Below, piece by piece: positions 1 through 12,439 of a DNA stretch of 64,000 nt. The first letter of the stretch is position 1, and each line of letters begins with the position of its first letter. A program made the translations under genes and the position numbers. Source of the stretch: Chiridota heheva (lineage: Eukaryota; Echinodermata; Holothuroidea; Apodida; Chiridotidae); contig JAIGNY010003850.1 of the NCBI GenBank assembly GCA_020152595.1, positions 1,620,001 to 1,684,000 of the forward strand, given 5' to 3'. The notes under the pieces were generated by a model. It made no database searches, was not told where the DNA came from, and saw only the letters and a program-made list of their open reading frames with translations.

Positions 1-2790
1 GCTGTAATGGCAAACTGCTTCGTTTTCACCATGCACCAAACCGGTTGTTCAGATATACGCAATTTATTATGACGTACGTCATCCTTAATACTCAAATTGG
101 GAATTTGAAATTCTGTGGGGTGGTTCGGTGGTTCTGTGGGGTTGGCATCTTCAACTTCTAATTGAATTTGTAAGAGTTGCAACATGCAAAATTCAGTATA
201 GATTTAGGGCTTTTTTTTAGCCCCAAACCCGCTAATACCGCAGTGCCTCCGGGGCTGGGCCCACACTGTGGCTTAATTTGCCCCTATACCCCACCAGGGC
301 CTGCAAGCAGGTCCCAGGACCCCACGCCAAAATGTGTTTGGCCCCCCAACTTCAAAAACCTGGCACTGTTGATAACATTCATAAAACTAAGATTTTGAAT
401 GACCATGTTAAAAGAGATGTTTGGACATAGAAAGAAATATACCAATTATGTTAGATTTTTAAATTAATGTAAAGGTTTTAAACCTTTTTTAAGGAGAATA
501 TCCTGCAAGTTTACAGAAGCTTATAGAATATGTCTTCTCATACCCTAAAATTGTGCTGAGCAATTACATGTAATCCCAGCTTGACAATAAATTTGTTTAA
601 TCTTTCACTGACTAATTACTATCAACCTTGCTGCATGCAAATAGAATGCCATTTTTCGAGAAGAAAAGGTGATTGATTCATTATCATTTCCAGAAATTGA
701 CCTCAGTCTCTCGCTTAGGTCTTTTTGTGGCAAAATTAGTAAATATAATTAATTCCCAAATGATGCAAGACTGATAAATACTCCAACATTACAGATATGT
801 TTGCTAATGGGACCCTCATTAAAATGCAAAAAAAAAAGTAATTATATGGGGGAGAATAGAGAGGGGGAGGAGAAAGAGTGGGGGGAGAGGGGAGGTAAAG
901 GAGGGAGGGGGAGGGGGTACTTTCAAGAAAAATTATAGGAAAATGAATAAAACTGAACATTTCTCTGACTCAAATGCATTCTGGGGGATCCTTACAAAAT
1001 ATGTTTATTCTAATGTCAAAACTGCTCAGCTTCCCATGTAAATTCAATTTTCTTTGCACATTCCCTAAATATGATGTTCTAGATATGTGTCCTTTGAGTT
1101 GATATAATTATTTATAATATTTTGGTCTTAACTTATGAGTTAATAAAGAAGTTTTTGCCTGTCTTTCATCTTGTTGAGCAAACTTCCCTTTTTCTCATTT
1201 GGGTATCTTCTTTCTATTAACTCTGCAATAAAAACATAATTGTCTTATAGAAGATTTAATTCCATTTGAAAAAATGTTCCTCATGATTTCACTTGTTAAG
1301 AAATTTTGAAAAAAACTCTATATTTTCAATGATTAAACACTTTGGATATTTATATTTGAAAAATTCTTTCTTCATGTATTTTTTAGTTAATCCTTTTATA
1401 CTTCACTGGTATATTTCTGACAACAAGAACAATAAAAAAAGAAATTAAAGAAAATAAAATTAAATCCTTAATTGCATGAACTTCAGGCCCACTATGCTAC
1501 TAGTTTTTCAAGGAAAATAAATGGAATGTCTTTAACATATTAGCTAACTCTATTGCAATGGCTACTTTCTTGTTTGCACCAATTAAAAGTAAGTGATGAA
1601 TATGTTTTGTATTATAGAAAGCAATTAAATTTAATTTGGACATTTTGTCACTGAGGCCTTGGCCATTGCAAAACTAACACATGGTTTTGATTTTAAATTT
1701 TGGAAATGGTACCCCCTTTTTTTACCAACCAATCAATATTGGGGAATTCAGGCAAAATGCAATTTAAAAGTTGAATTTATAGCCTTCAACATGACATTCA
1801 ACCTTGTGTACAGCAATGTAAAGTTAACACCTGTTCATATTGATTTTAGGTTTTGGAAAGAAAATGACTTTAAAATTAAAGTAAAGAATTTGCTCAAACT
1901 TAAACTGAAATGAACAGACTGAAACCCTATGATTTGGGGAAAAAATACTCCTTTATTTTTTTTTTAATAAAACACATTAAGCATACACTTGGAAATTAAT
2001 AATAGGAAAATTGTGATTATTTTTTATGTGCATTTCTTATGAAATATGCACATCATGCACATGTTTGAGTTCATACCACCACCCTTTCTAAACATTACAC
2101 TATCATTGATGCTCTCATTTTTTTTAAGTCGGGACATATCATATCCTCTGGACTTTCTGCTTATGATATCATTATTCTTATTAAATTAACAGTAAAGTGC
2201 TTTCACATATAAAGTCCATACATATCCATATTTTCTAGACTTTCTTCTTATACAAAATCTTGATTTTCTGGACTCTGTAACCAGAAAAGTATTAAAATCT
2301 ATATTTATTCAGCTTCTCTGGATCTTTACATAATAAATTCTACATTTATTTAAACTGAGTCTGGATTTTCATTAAGATTAATCCGGATATCCCTGGATAG
2401 TTTTTGTATATAAAAGTCCAGGCTTATCCACACTTTATTTATGGTAAAAAAAACCTGAATATCCTTAAATATCTTCATTGTTTGAATCAATTTTGCCTAA
2501 GTTTTACCGTACATAAGAAAGCTCTGGAAAGTTGAAAGGTTAAACAATTTATGACCATGGGTAAAGTCGACATAGATTGAACGATTCTTTAACACTTATA
2601 ATACTTTCTTAACACTCTTAATACTTTCTTTCTCTGCCTTATTTGATCTTCCTTTTATTACCTTAACTTCTTTCCCTAAATCACCTTCTCTTTAATTCCT
2701 CCTTCCCTCTATCCCTCCTCTCTTTCTTCTCTGTCCTAACTCAAGCACCTTAGTTTTTAACACCCTCTTGGCACATTTGACTCTGACTCA
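1..2790. other. Intron sequence, no gene seen
   Basis: AT-rich intronic DNA upstream of exon A. A GC-rich patch at about 205-350 looks like a decayed mobile element, and 845-920 is a G/A-rich simple-sequence stretch. No cyclic-nucleotide-binding exon could be recognised here, so the preceding PKG exon probably lies outside the window. Confidence 0.4.
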
Positions 2791-2877
2791 ACAAACAAAT
2801 CAAACCTTATGATCTTGTAAAGTTTTAAGCCTTTCTGGATAACTTGAAATGCAGCTGCTGAAGTGCATCCTTTTTAA

Positions 2878-3870
2878 CCTAATTCTTGTGGCCCTGCTTT
2901 GAATTGATTCCAACCTGAATTTAATTCTTGTGGCCCTGCTTTGAATTGATTTCAACCTGAACCTAATTCTTGTGGCCCTGCTTTGAATTGATTCCAACCT
3001 GAACCTAATTCTTGTGGCCCTGCTTTGAATTGATTCCAACCTGAACCTAATTCTTGTGGCCCTGCTTTGAATTGATTCCAACCTGAACCTAATTCTTGTG
3101 GCCCTGCTTTGAATTGATTCCAACCTGAATTTAATTCTTGTGGCCCTGCTTTGAATTGATTTCAACCTAAACCTAATTCTTGTGGCCCTGCGGCCCTCCT
3201 TTGAATTGATTCTAACCTGAACCTAATTCTTGTGGCCCTGCTTTGAATTGATTCCAACCTGAACCTAATTCTTGCGGCCCTCCTTTGAATTGATTCTAAC
3301 CTGAACCTAATTCTTGTGGCCCTGCTTTGAATTGATTCCAACCTGAACCTAATTCTTGTCCTTTGAATTGATTCTAACCTGAATCCAATTCTTGTGGCCC
3401 TGCTTTGAATTGATTCCAACCTGAACCCAATTCTTGCGGCCCTCCTTTGAATTGATTCTAACCTGAACCTAATTCTTGTGGCCCTGCTTTGAATTGATTC
3501 CAACCTGAACCTAATTCTTGTGGCCCTGCTTTGAATTGATTCCAACCTGAACCTAATTCTTGTGGCCCTGCTTTGAATTGATTCCAACCTGAACTTAATT
3601 CTTGTGGCCCTGCTTTGAATTGATTCCAACCTGAACATAATTCTTGTGGCCCTGCTTTGAATTGATTCCAACCTGAATCCAATTCTTGTGGCCCTGCTTT
3701 GAATTGATTCCAACCTGAACCTAATTCTTGTGGCCCTGCTTTGGATTGATTCCAACCTGAACTAATTCTTTGGCCTTGCTTGAATTGGCTGAACCTGTCC
3801 TCCTTTGAATTGATTCCAACCTGAACATAATTCTTGTGGCCCTGCTTTGAATTGATTTCAACCTGTCAAT
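2878..3870 (-). repeat. 42-bp minisatellite inside a LINE reading frame
   Basis: About 23 tandem copies of a 42-bp unit. On the minus strand each unit encodes LESIQSRATRIRFR, so the period is 14 codons. The array lies within the C-terminal part of a reverse-transcriptase reading frame: the residues before it (CGSVWAPAKTSHIDRL) and after it (SYPERLKTL) are both typical LINE C-terminal segments. Most units keep frame; breaks occur near 3165-3200 and 3750-3800. Units differ by a few bases, for example RATRI/RAARI. Confidence 0.9.
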
Positions 3871-4032
3871 GTGACTTGTCTTCGCTGGAGCCCACACAGA
3901 TCCACAATAACGAAGAACAATGAGTAACACAGATTTGTACAATAACAAAAATGGGTTATGAGGCATTCCTGCAGTGTCACTGATAATAATGCACTTTTCA
4001 ATTCTGTGACTCACTTCTACACCCTTGGACAA
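3800..4032 (-). mobile_element. LINE reverse-transcriptase C-terminal fragment
   Basis: On the minus strand the translation contains LLLYKSVLLIVLRYCGSVWA followed by PAKTSHIDRLKSIQSRATRI, a pattern typical of the end of the reverse transcriptase in CR1/L2/Jockey-like non-LTR retrotransposons (YKSLVRPILEYCS-type). The LINE continues through the 42-bp array to about 2800. No catalytic domain remains, so this is a 3' fragment. Confidence 0.75.
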
Positions 4033-4335
4033 GGTGAGTCATTGCACCAAGGTAGGTGACCAAAACTTGTCCATTGACGCATGCCTCAGACCCTTAGGTG
4101 ACTGACATTTTTTTTTTGAAATGATTTACCCAAAATCAATCACCTCTGTACAAAATCAATGGGTCTGAAGTAAATTTGACCCACCCAGAGTCACTCTGGT
4201 GACTGACAATTTGGTACAATGACGCACATGTGAGTCACTATTTCTTATGTCAATGAATCACCTTTTGACTGTCATTGCCGGGGTGAGTCACCTTTTGACT
4301 GACATTGCTGGGGTGAGTCATACAACTGACAAATG
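4005..4335. repeat. GTGAGTCA-rich repeat, possible small MITE
   Basis: Motifs such as GTGAGTCA and its complement TGACTCAC recur in both orientations, and about 34 bp is directly duplicated at 4251-4320. The outer copies face each other, suggesting a short inverted-repeat element. It lies about 155 bp before exon A. No target duplication was identified. Confidence 0.4.
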
Positions 4336-4490
4336 CATAAAGCCCAGTAAGCGTGAAACCTTGTTAGTTTAATGTGTGCAAGGGGAGGGGTTTTGTGATG
4401 CCTAGCTGTAACATTGTTGTGAAGAAATGTTTCATTTCACTATATTTCTATCCTCTAAAGTATGTCCCATTTATCTTTCTGACATTCCAG

Positions 4491-4568
4491 TTTATTCAAC
4501 GAGCTGATCGGGTCTTTACGAGAGCTCAAAGACAAGGACTATGGAGATGAAAAGCGAGGTGCAACAAG
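4491..4568 (+). CDS. PRKG1: PKG exon A: end of cyclic-nucleotide-binding domain B
   Basis: First coding exon visible of a cGMP-dependent protein kinase. It follows an acceptor ending TTCCAG and is followed by a GTGAGA donor. One base completes a codon from an upstream exon outside the window, then 25 codons read LFNELIGSLRELKDKDYG and onward; the last two bases (AG) join exon B to give Arg. The segment matches the last helix of cGMP-binding domain B, where family members have an F-x-x-LI-x-x-L pattern followed by an acidic stretch. It is too short to identify alone. The call rests on the phase-matched downstream exons and the family pattern. The intron that follows is about 21.7 kb. Confidence 0.8.
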
Positions 4569-5072
4569 GTGAGATGTACACATTTTCTTGATTAGGTTTA
4601 GAAAGTAAAAATTAGTGATATTTTATTTCTTGTAAATGAGGAATTAACCATTCTTACCAGAATGGTTTATCAATCATGCAAGTCCTCCCAAGCATATAAT
4701 TTATATCTATATTTAGGCTCAGCCAAGGACTAATCTTATTTGCTTCACTGAGCAGCAGTTATGTGGCTTGAGCCCCAGGTGAATGACCTATTGTGTACAA
4801 TGTAACAGTAGCTGGTTACTAACAAGTGAAGTGTGAATAGACTATGAAGATGCTGTCAATTAGCAATTAGGTATAGATTACCATCTGTGTTGGGTATGGT
4901 GTTACAATAGCTGGTTGCTAGTCAATGAATTGTGAAGTCTCTCAAGTTGAAAGGTGTGGATTACCCCTGATTTTCAGAAAATTGAGGATTTAGGTTGGAG
5001 GGGTCTAAGGGCCAAAAATTCTTAGTGAGAATCTGCACATTTCCATGGTGCAGTTGTTATAAGTAATATTAT

Positions 5073-7715
5073 TAGTGCTGTCATTACATATCGATTATCG
5101 CGACATATTGCGATACCAAAAACTTGTACTCAACTAAGAAATTTTCTCACAACTAGGCTGCTAGGCTACTTCGTATGTTACAATTCTAATGTTACAGTAC
5201 TAAATCTTAAAAGTCAAGTTTAGGCTATTAAAAACTTAAAAGCGTGCAAAATAATCGTGAAAGAAAAACAACTAATTAAAAATTGTGCTCCTGTTACCAA
5301 ACACTGGCACGCGCCAATGTCAGTTGGCGAAAAGAACGATAAATTGGTCCCAGAATGTGCCACTCAGGCTCTCACTTCAATGATTTATGAACACGTTGGT
5401 TGAATTACCAAACACGTGCATGATGCGTGACGAACATAATAGTCACGTGATCATGTCATCTGCTAGATCTGCAAATCAATTGTTCTTGCGTTCATCATAT
5501 TATGGAGTAAATTATAACCCATGATTATTTAACATTAGTGAAATTAACAATTTGTGTCGTGAGTTAGTTTTCTTGAAAAGTATCATGATTCTACGATACA
5601 TTGCAATATTTTTCTCCACGATAATCATAACATAACGAGATTACAGACTAAGAAGGGTTAGTCACCCCATAAAGAGCCCAAACTAACTCCACCACCACCA
5701 CACAAAAAAATAAAAAATAAAAGACGCCCAGAGTTAGTAAAGAACTTATGTTGACTTTGAAATTGTGAACAAAATTGGGGCTAACTACCCACCCAGGCAA
5801 ACCATTCCACTCTTTAACAAGTCTGTGCAAAAATCTAAAACACTGAATATCTATCTATGAGAACTCTTTGGTCAACTTCAAACTGTTACCACATGTCACA
5901 TGAGGATTAGCTGAAACATGCAAGAAATAACAGGAAGTCAAAGCATCACTACCAGATAGGAACTTAAAAACCTGAATCATATCCCCACATACTCTTCTCA
6001 ACTCAAACGTGGTCAAACCAAGAATTCACAAGCTAGGTTCATCAGAGAGATTCCTTACTTCGGGAATAAGTCTAGTGGCTCTATGCTGAACCTGCTCCAA
6101 AAAGAACTTATCCTTTTATAAAAGGGACTCCAAGCCTGAATAGCATACTCAAGGTGAGGCCTGAACTAACTGCTTATACAAATTAAGAACAACCTCTCTA
6201 CCAAGATAACAAAAATTTCTTCTTATCAAACAAAGCATCCTATTTGCCCTTGCAGGTGCTAAATCACACTGTTTAGAAGGATTCAGATTGCTAGTAATGA
6301 CAACACCTAGATCTCTTTCTTGATCAACACAACCAAGATTTGAACCATTCATGCAGTAATCAAAAGCCAAATTGCTCTGACCAAAATGAATAAGTTTGCA
6401 TTTATCAACATTGAATGACATATCACATGTTTGGGATCAAGAAACTAACTTATCCAGATCAGTTTGCAAAAGTGAAGAATCTCTAGCATCATCAACAATC
6501 CTGTATAGCTTAGTGTCATCAGCAAATTTACAAATTCTGGAGCCAAGGGAAACATCAATATCATTGATGAAGATTAAGAAAAGTAGCCAATCCAATACAG
6601 AACCCTGAGGAACACCACTTGTAACCTTCTTCCATGGAGATACTTCACCATTGACAACAACTCTTTGTGACCTAACAACTAACCAAAAATGTATCCAAGT
6701 GGCACACTTTCCCTCCACACCAAGCGCTCTTGTTTTCAACATGAGCTAACGGAACCTTAACAAATGCTTTTTGGAAATCTAAATAGATAACATCCACATT
6801 ATGACCAGAATCAACTAGTTTAGTAACATCATCAAGAAATTCCAATAAATTAGAAACACATGACCTCTTAGGTAAGAACCCATGCTGGGACACATTCAAC
6901 AAACCATTGGCCAGTAAATGATCTTGTACAACATTCTTAACAATAGACTCCATGACCTTGCACACAACACTAGTAAGACTCACTGGCATATACTTACAAG
7001 GCAAACTGTGGTCACCCTTTTTTTAAATAGGGAGTTACATTAGCAATTCTCCAATCACTTGAAACAACACCAACATCAAAGCACTTTGAAAAGATAATAC
7101 TCAGGGGAACAGAAAGAACATCAGAACACTTAAGACAACAGGATGTGTACCATCCGGATTGGGTGCTTTATTTGAGTTCAAACCCTTCAATTTCTTAGAC
7201 ACAACATCAACTGAAAAATCAGGGGACTCCTTAGTTAAAATAGACACAAAGTAGTCATTTAAAACTTCAGCCATATCCTTACCACTATTGATAGTAACAC
7301 CATCATTGCCCTGAAGGGAACCAACAACCTCCTTGGTTTTTTGCTTGGAGGGAACATAAGAGTGAAATGACTTAAGATTAATCTTAACCTCTTTAGACAA
7401 ACATTTTTCAAAAAGCACTTAAGAATCTCTTATCAAACTCTTTGTGAACTTTTCATGACCCTTATACCTAGCAAGCTCCGCAGGACACCCACTGTGTTTA
7501 TAACAACACCACAACTTCTTCTTTTTCCGAACAGCCTGCAAAACCTCCCGAGACATCCACACTGGCGGAAAACGCCTATAGACTTTTTAGTCATTCAAAA
7601 CCTCAGCCATATCCTTAATTACTACTATTGACAGTAACACCATCATTACCTTGATATGTAATATTATAATTGATATATAATCGATATGTAATAGAGCCAT
7701 GTCGTGACAGCACTA
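5073..7715. mobile_element. hAT-like DNA element, split by a LINE
   Basis: The ends are inverted: TAGTGCTGTCA on the left and TGACAGCACTA on the right, followed inward by related TTACATATCGATTAT sequences. The flanking 8 bases are AATATTAT (5065-5072) and AATAATAT (7716-7723), matching at 7 of 8, the target-site length of hAT transposons. The left arm runs to about 5645; the interior to about 7655 is a LINE in opposite orientation. No transposase is seen, so the hAT part is non-autonomous. Confidence 0.75.
5648..7655 (-). pseudogene. CR1/L2-like LINE reverse transcriptase, broken
   Basis: Reading the minus strand from about 7560 down, several frames in turn show: an upstream segment (PPVWMSREVLQAVRKKKKLW), the linker before the polymerase (LNDYFVSILTKES, NKAPNPDGTHP), the finger motifs (MPVSLTSVVCKVMESIV, HGFLPKRSCVSNLLEFLDDV, DVIYLDFQKAF), GVPQGSVLDWLLFLIFINDI, the catalytic FADDTKLYR, then FNVDKCKLIHFG, ARANRMLCLIRRNF and a final VKEWNGLPGWVV. 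This is the order of a non-LTR retrotransposon reverse transcriptase. Frameshifts near 6430, 6740 and 7100 break it. An approximate repeat of 7250-7313 occurs at 7583-7652, showing rearrangement at the 5' end. The endonuclease domain is absent. Confidence 0.9.
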
Positions 7716-8454
7716 AATAATATATAATATTAGTATAATTATATGCCTTTTATACAAATCGAATGTGAATTGCTAACATTTTTTACTGGTGAAATGTAAG
7801 CGCTAGGCTGTTATATTTACTGTAGTTGATTATAACAGTGACTTAGTGAGTGGCATAATGGTTTCTGAAGTCGGGATCTACTGTATGCTGATTATTTCAT
7901 GTGTAATTTCCTTAAAGGATGTGGAGGCCAACTGCTCACTTTTAAGAGTTGGGGGAGGGCAGAGGTTAGGAATGTTTACCACTTATGTGAGGCAAGAACC
8001 CACAACATTTCTTGGTCACAAGCGAAAAAAATTAAACAAGCATAAGTTTTAATCAAATTTTGCTGCTAATCGGCAAATTTCCTTTAATTTTTGAAAAATC
8101 GTTGCCAAATTCTTTTTTTGGCTATTTTTTACCAAACTTTGGGCTAATTTTACCAAACTTTGGGCTAATTTTGCTCAACTTTTGGCTAATTTTACCAGAG
8201 CCTCTACGTCTTACCTTTTGGCTGTTAAACGATTCTTTTTCTTTTTTCAATTTCTGTAAGAAAACCTTAGCTGTTGTTTTGTTTGAGGAGATGAAGGAAG
8301 ATTTACTTTGTCTTTGTGTTGTAGTTGAATAATTAAAGATCTTGTTTAACCTTTGTACTATGAATTTCAAGTTGAATAACTGACTAACAATTATATTAAT
8401 AAATACATTAGGCCCCAAAATTGTATGGGTTGTACATCCATCTGGTATACTTTA

Positions 8455-9560
8455 CATGATGGATGTTTGCAGGATGTGTCATGGATCCACTTTTGTATGG
8501 ATCCTGAATTAATCTGATGTGAGTTATTGTTCGATCTTATATGGGGCATGCATACATCTTGTATACTGTGCATGATTGCAGGATGTGTCATGGATCCACT
8601 TTGTATGGATCCTGAATCAATCTGGTGTGAGTTATTGGTCCATCTTATATGGGTCATGCATACATCTTGTATATTGTGCATGATTGCAGGATGTGTCATG
8701 GATCCACTTTGTATGGATCCTAAATCAATCTGGCGTGAGTTATTGTTCCATCTTATATGGGTCATGCATACATCTTGTATACTGTGCATGATTGCTTGTC
8801 ATGGATCCACTTTGTATGGATCCTAGATTAATCTGGTGTGAGTTATTGTTCCATCTTATATGGGTCATGCATACATCTTGTATACTGTGCATGATTGCAG
8901 GATGTGTCGTGGATCCACTTTGTATGGATCCTAAATCAATCTGGTGTGAGTTATTGTTCCATCTTATATGGGTCATGCATACATCTTGTATACTGTGCAT
9001 GATTGCAGGAGTGTCGTGGATCCACTTTGTATGGATCCTAAATCAATCTGGTGTGAGTTATTGTTCCATCTTATATGGGTCATGCATACATCTTGTATAC
9101 TGTGCATGATTGCAGGATGTTTCATGGATCCACTTTGTATGGATCCTGAATCAATCTGGTGTGAGTTATTGTTCCATCTTATATGGGTCAGGCATACATC
9201 TTGTATACTGTGCATGATTGCAGGATGTGTCATGGATCCACTTTGTATGGATCCTGAATCAATCTGGTGTGAGTTATTGGTCCATCTTATATGGGTCATG
9301 CATACATCTTGTATACTGTGCATGATTGCAGGATGTTTCATGGATCCACTTTGTATGGATCCTAAATCAATCTGGTGTGAGTTATTGTTCCATCTTATAT
9401 GGGTCATGCATACATCTTGTATACTGTGCATGATTGCAGGATGTTTCATGGATCCACTTTGTATGGATCCTGAATCAATCTGGTCTGAGTTATCGATCCA
9501 TTTTGTGTGGGTGATGCATGCATCATGGATCTTGAGTTGGTTGGAATCCATCTGGTATGG
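8455..9560. repeat. 108-bp tandem satellite, about 10 copies
   Basis: The unit contains TCATGGATCCACTTTGTATG, then a CATCTTATATGGGTCATGC block and a GTGCATGATTGCAGGATG block. Because 108 is a multiple of three and the unit has no stop in one frame of each strand, both strands read open for hundreds of bases; this is a by-product of the period. Copies are mostly over 95% alike by eye. Confidence 0.95.
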
Positions 9561-9925
9561 GTCATGGATTTCTACTTAATGGGTCGTGGACCCACTTTAA
9601 GTGGGTCCTGAATCAATGGGTAATGCATTCATCTTGTGTGGGGCCTGAATCAATCTGGTGTGAGTTATCATTCCATCTTCTATGGGTCATGCATCCATTT
9701 TGTATGGGTCAAGCATCCCATTTTATATGGGTCATGCATTTATTTTGCATGCATCTTGTGTGGATCATGTATCCATCTGGGGTGAGTCATGCATCCATCT
9801 GGTATGTATCATGTATTCATCTGGTATGTGTAATGTATCCATTAGGGGTGGGTCAGGGATCCATCTGGTATGGGTCATGCATCCATCTGGTATGGGTCAT
9901 GCATCCATCTGGTATGTTCGTGCAG
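9560..9925. repeat. Degenerate CATCCATCTGGTATGGGT repeats
   Basis: Units of roughly 20-24 bp, including CATCCATCTGGTATGGGTCA, follow the 108-bp array and share its words GGGTCATGCAT and CATCTGG. They look like an older, shorter-period relative from which the 108-bp unit may have been built. Confidence 0.8.
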
Positions 9926-10218
9926 ATACTTGAGGAGTTTTGTAGGAAATATCAGTAATGCAATTATATCTGCTGTCCGTTTGGTTTTAATTTCCAAATG
10001 GACTTCAGAAATGTTGCCTTCGGTGAAAAAATGTTTATCAGAATTAAATCACGGTAGTGTGCGTTGCAAATTTGTGGGTAATATTTCATTTATACATCTA
10101 TGATTTTTCCACGAAAGCATCTTTATTTGTAAAATTGATCTCCCTAAAACTGGTCATTTCTTGATATTTTTGATCAATTTCATTGAAGATTTGAATCAAG
10201 TGTAAACCTATTTGATGA

Positions 10219-10300
10219 ATACTTAGTTACCTCCAGCAACAAATTTCGACAGAGGTTATGTTTTTGCCTACTTTTGTTTATTTGTCATCAAATTATCCCA
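10219..10300 (+). mobile_element. Fragment of a widespread dispersed repeat
   Basis: The run ACCTCCAGCAACAAATTTCG and on to GAGGTTATGTTTTTGCCTAC resembles a repeat end that I recall from many animal genomes (CCTCCGCCAAGGAGGTTATG-like). Only this end is recognisable. Confidence 0.4.
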
Positions 10301-11690
10301 AGAACTGATGGTTGCATCTTCATTAAATCTGCTATGTGGTTTTTTTCATTACTTAATGAAGAAGCGATTAAAATTTGGGTCATGTCCGATCAGGGGAAGA
10401 GCAAAAATGGAGGGGTGGGGATGTTTAAATGAGAGATTTGTCAAGACACAAGTTGAAACTTTTCCGTTGGAATTTGCTGAACAAGGAATTCCTGCCCTGA
10501 CAGGAAATCCAAACAATCAATTTAGACAATAAAAAAATCAAATCAGGTGGTTCCTGGTATCAAAGAAAATCAGAACATTTTTTTATGCATGAAAGGGAAA
10601 TGAGGGAATGTGAATCTTGCCTGAAAAGAACTCAAACAATAAAAATTTGGCCGGAATAAAACTTCAAAAAAAAAAGATGCAACCTTTGTTCAGATGCAAA
10701 TGGGCAATACAGATCAACAGTGAGAAGGATATTCTTTGGCGATAAAACTTTAGCTAGGATGGGGAATGAGGTGGGGGCGGAGGTATGTTCTCTACAGAGT
10801 GCTGAAATTCTAGTTCATTTTGCAACAATACGAGTAGTAATAATAATATACCTGTTATTTCTAAATTAAATTAGCACAAAAGACTTTAAGAGTCCCTTTA
10901 AATTTGCCATCTTCAAATGTGAGTCATAAACTAACTTTTATCTGACAATTTTCTGAGGGTTTCTTAAGTTTCTAGAAATCTTATATCAACAAACATTTTG
11001 TGCATAACAAATAAAAGTTACAGTTCATCTTTCCATACCTCTAAGAATAATGTTTCGGAGAATTTTAGGATTTTAATCTGAGCTCAATTCATAAATTGTG
11101 TGACCGATACCAGTTTGCTTATGTAGTACATTTCGTATGGACAGAAACTTTGAAAACCTGGCATAAACACATCTAAATGGGGGATTATGGAATGCATTAT
11201 TTAATGTATTTTTAATTTTGTAAATTCATTCATGAAGTTGGTAATGATTTTCACAGATTTAGCTCAGCAAATTCTTTATGGACAATGAAATCTGGCAGAA
11301 TAGAATATGGGTAAGCAACTCACCAAATAGTCATTGATTGTTTTTAAAGAAAAATCATTCCCATAAATTCAATACTTTATAAATTTCAACAGCTGGCATT
11401 TTCTTCATTTGTTTTAAAAACTGGCTTCCTATTCATAAATTTGTATACTTGATAGTTCAATCAAAGCATTAGCATTTAAGCTAGTTCATGAATATGCATA
11501 TCATTTTAATATTTTTGAGATATACATGAATATTTACGACTTTCTTTAAAGGAAATTTTGTTGTTCATCATTTTAAGATAATAATTCTGTTTTGACTTCT
11601 CCTGCAAGTTTGGAACAGAAACAGCCATCCTTTTTTTCTTTTTTTTAACTTCCTTTACTCTTGCTTGAAGGGTTAATTCAGTGGTCAAAC
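10300..11690. other. Intron A sequence, nothing recognised
   Basis: AT-rich sequence with short open frames only, no splice-flanked PKG-like coding and no clear repeat structure. Confidence 0.4.
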
Positions 11691-11694
11691 TAAT

Positions 11695-12060
11695 TCAGTG
11701 TTAACACAGGTCTTATTTTGATACTCGTATTGTTAAAAAATGACTTCAGTATTCTTTAGACAAAATATAGCTGATTTGAACATTCATGTCAAAGGTTATC
11801 ACTGCCATAACATGCACAAAATTTATGTTTGAATGTTCTATAGACTCAAGAATAAAATGCAGTGGCATTTTGTCTGAATTTTGAAATAACACGGTTAACG
11901 CAGGTCTTATATTGATACTCGATATCGTTGAAAATTGACTTTTGTAGACAAAATATGGTTGATGTGAACATTTGTATCAAAGGTTATCACTACCATAATG
12001 TGCACAAAAAGTGTGTTCAAATAATCTACCGACAGACCTCGCATGTAGGCCGAGTGCTAC
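11695..12060. repeat. Two tandem copies of a dispersed repeat (about 190 bp)
   Basis: Copies start at about 11699 and 11892 with AGGTCTTATTTTGATACTCG and its near match, each continuing through GACAAAATAT and CAAAGGTTATCACT. A related piece lies at 43350-43460, and a fragment with the same end (ACTCCAGAATAAAATGCA) at 57115-57170, so the family is dispersed. Confidence 0.7.
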
Positions 12061-12439
12061 TTTAATGTTTTACCTGGAAAAACAATCACAGAGAAATAGC
12101 TAGTTGAATTTAAAGAATAAAATAAATTAATTAAAGAACATTTTCTGTAAAAAGTGATTTATTTTTTTTTAGCTGAAAAAGAGCAACCAATTTTCGCGAT
12201 TATCCGTAGACATTCTTATATACGATGGATAATGAAAACTTTTTCTGTATTTCATCCAAATCTTTAATGTGTTTCATGTCCACCCATTTATGGTTTTGCA
12301 AACTAAAATCAACATTTTGTTGAACACTTATTACAATTTCAATAGGCAGCATTAATATTGTGTGTCTTACACATATTGGTGGAGTAGTATTTGTGAAGAT
12401 GGGTTTAATTGTTGTATGTGGGTTCTGTTCCCGAGAGTA

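Noticed and set aside
8527-9579. Long open frames on both strands within the 108-bp satellite
   Set aside because: They follow from a period divisible by three with no stop in the unit; mirrored openness on both strands and no start context argue against a protein.
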